The translations under genes were made by a program, and so were the position numbers. Of a stretch of DNA of 7,282 bases, positions 6,677 through 7,282 are shown piece by piece. The notes beneath the pieces were generated by a model that saw nothing but the letters and a program-made list of their open reading frames with translations, made no database searches and was not told where the DNA came from. Each line of letters opens with the position of its first letter. The stretch's first letter is position 1. The stretch is from contig DAHXLZ010000309.1 in the NCBI GenBank assembly GCA_027365715.1, positions 1 to 7,282 on the forward strand, written 5' to 3'. The DNA comes from Methanomassiliicoccales archaeon (GTDB lineage: Archaea > Thermoplasmatota > Thermoplasmata > Sysuiplasmatales > Sysuiplasmataceae).

Positions 6677-7081
6677 TCATAGCCACAGCGTATCTTCCAG
6701 ATCCTTGAAATGTTGATCGCCCGTCAGGACCCTGGCCTGATTTACACGGGCAAATGCCAGGACTATACCGTCGAAAAGACCGGGTTTTGTAAGTGATTTC
6801 TCTTTTGCGTTCTTTTCGAGCAACAGATACATCTTGGCAGATTCAACCGCAGTTGCTGCATCAATCCCCAAGATCTCTGACGTTTCGGAAATGGTCTCGA
6901 GCCTTTCCATGGCTTTATTCTCATCGGCTCCTTCTCTCATATATTTCCTGGCCACTTCGGATAGCACTATATCTGGCGTAAGGACTTCATCTGCCTCTTC
7001 GATTGCCGCCAGCGCTCTTCTTCCCTTTTGAGTGCCCGAAAAGATTTCAATCCAGGCGTACGAGTCAATAACGATCTTCAC
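6677..7081 (-). CDS. vapC: PIN-domain toxin, VapC family
   Basis: This is a 134-residue RNase toxin of the VapBC type. PIN acidic residues are in place: Asp6 in IDSYAWIE, Glu42 in LSEVARK, Asp104 in LFDGIVLAFAR and Asp122 in LTGDQHF. Length and ending (KDLED about 14 residues after TGD) match a complete domain. The start is GTG 7081, giving a first Asp at residue 6 as is usual. The gene overlaps the upstream antitoxin by 17 bp, so toxin translation is likely coupled to antitoxin translation. It differs clearly from the other VapC in this window and is not a recent duplicate. It converges with that gene across a 224-bp gap. Confidence 0.92.
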   Translation of the reverse strand: MKIVIDSYAWIEIFSGTQKGRRALAAIEEADEVLTPDIVLSEVARKYMREGADENKAMERLETISETSEILGIDAATAVESAKMYLLLEKNAKEKSLTKPGLFDGIVLAFARVNQARVLTGDQHFKDLEDTLWL

Positions 7082-7271
7082 CGCGATCAGTCTCGGCGAA
7101 TTGCTTTATTTTTCCCTTGTCCAGGCTGAATGCCTCTGCCAAAAGTGCCTTTCTGCGTTGTTTGATAAGTTCCCTGACTGTGTCATCCAGCGTACGTTTT
7201 CCAAGAATGCGCTGCAACTGGCCAAGGCTCTTCAGGGTGTTTTTCGAAACCTTGATCGTAGTGCTGTCCAT
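7065..7271 (-). CDS. vapB: VapB-like antitoxin
   Basis: This 68-residue antitoxin partners the overlapping PIN toxin, blocks its active site and normally represses the shared promoter. The N-terminus STTIKVSKNTLKSL (3-16) forms a beta strand and helix like a ribbon-helix-helix DNA-binding domain. A second helix follows (TLDDTVRELIKQRR, 27-40), and a charged tail rich in Lys, Glu and Asp ends EDRY. The tail is the part that usually wraps the toxin. It starts at ATG 7271, only 11 bp from the window edge. The visible upstream bases include TATA on the minus strand, possibly part of a promoter cut by the edge. Confidence 0.85.
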   Translation of the reverse strand: MDSTTIKVSKNTLKSLGQLQRILGKRTLDDTVRELIKQRRKALLAEAFSLDKGKIKQFAETDRGEDRY

Positions 7272-7282
7272 AGTTAGGTATA

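Noticed and set aside
1..7282. CRISPR array
   Set aside because: No regularly spaced direct repeats of 24-40 bp are seen despite the cas3 gene; any array must lie outside the window.

Overview
The window looks archaeal, most probably from a Thermoplasmata-like genome of moderate GC content. The evidence is indirect: TTG and GTG start codons, archaeal-type TATA elements, a winged-helix regulator, and a pair of PIN-domain toxin loci. No rRNA, tRNA or other taxonomic marker is present, so the lineage is an inference.

Layout. (1) Positions 1-2187, minus strand: an unbroken 729-codon reading frame that runs off the left edge. It is a Cas3 superfamily-2 helicase whose helicase core starts at the N-terminus with no HD nuclease domain in front. 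This is the architecture of type I-G (formerly I-U, GSU0051-like) Cas3, so the rest of a type I-G cas operon probably lies to the left of the window. (2) Positions 2188-2418: an intergenic region with an imperfect 11-bp inverted repeat upstream of cas3. (3) Positions 2419-5463: a divergent four-gene cluster. On the minus strand are a polytopic membrane protein and an overlapping winged-helix regulator. On the plus strand are an ABC-2 permease and its ATPase. The divergent starts face each other around 3500-3680. The natural reading is a regulated ABC-2 exporter with an accessory membrane protein; its substrate is unknown. (4) Positions 5464-6002: about 540 bp without a convincing intact gene. 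It holds a frame-disrupted reading frame on the minus strand and the broken remains or short tail of an antitoxin on the plus strand. (5) Positions 6003-7282: two convergent VapC-type PIN toxin genes. The left one (plus strand) has only an antitoxin-like tail overlapping its start. The right one (minus strand) overlaps an intact VapB-like antitoxin.

How the parts relate. The permease and ATPase should form one membrane exporter. The regulator and membrane protein are co-transcribed with each other and face the exporter, which suggests shared control. The two toxin loci beside a CRISPR gene fit an accessory or defence-rich neighbourhood. No sequence link ties the exporter to CRISPR or to the toxins. 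I found no CRISPR array and no intact insertion sequence.
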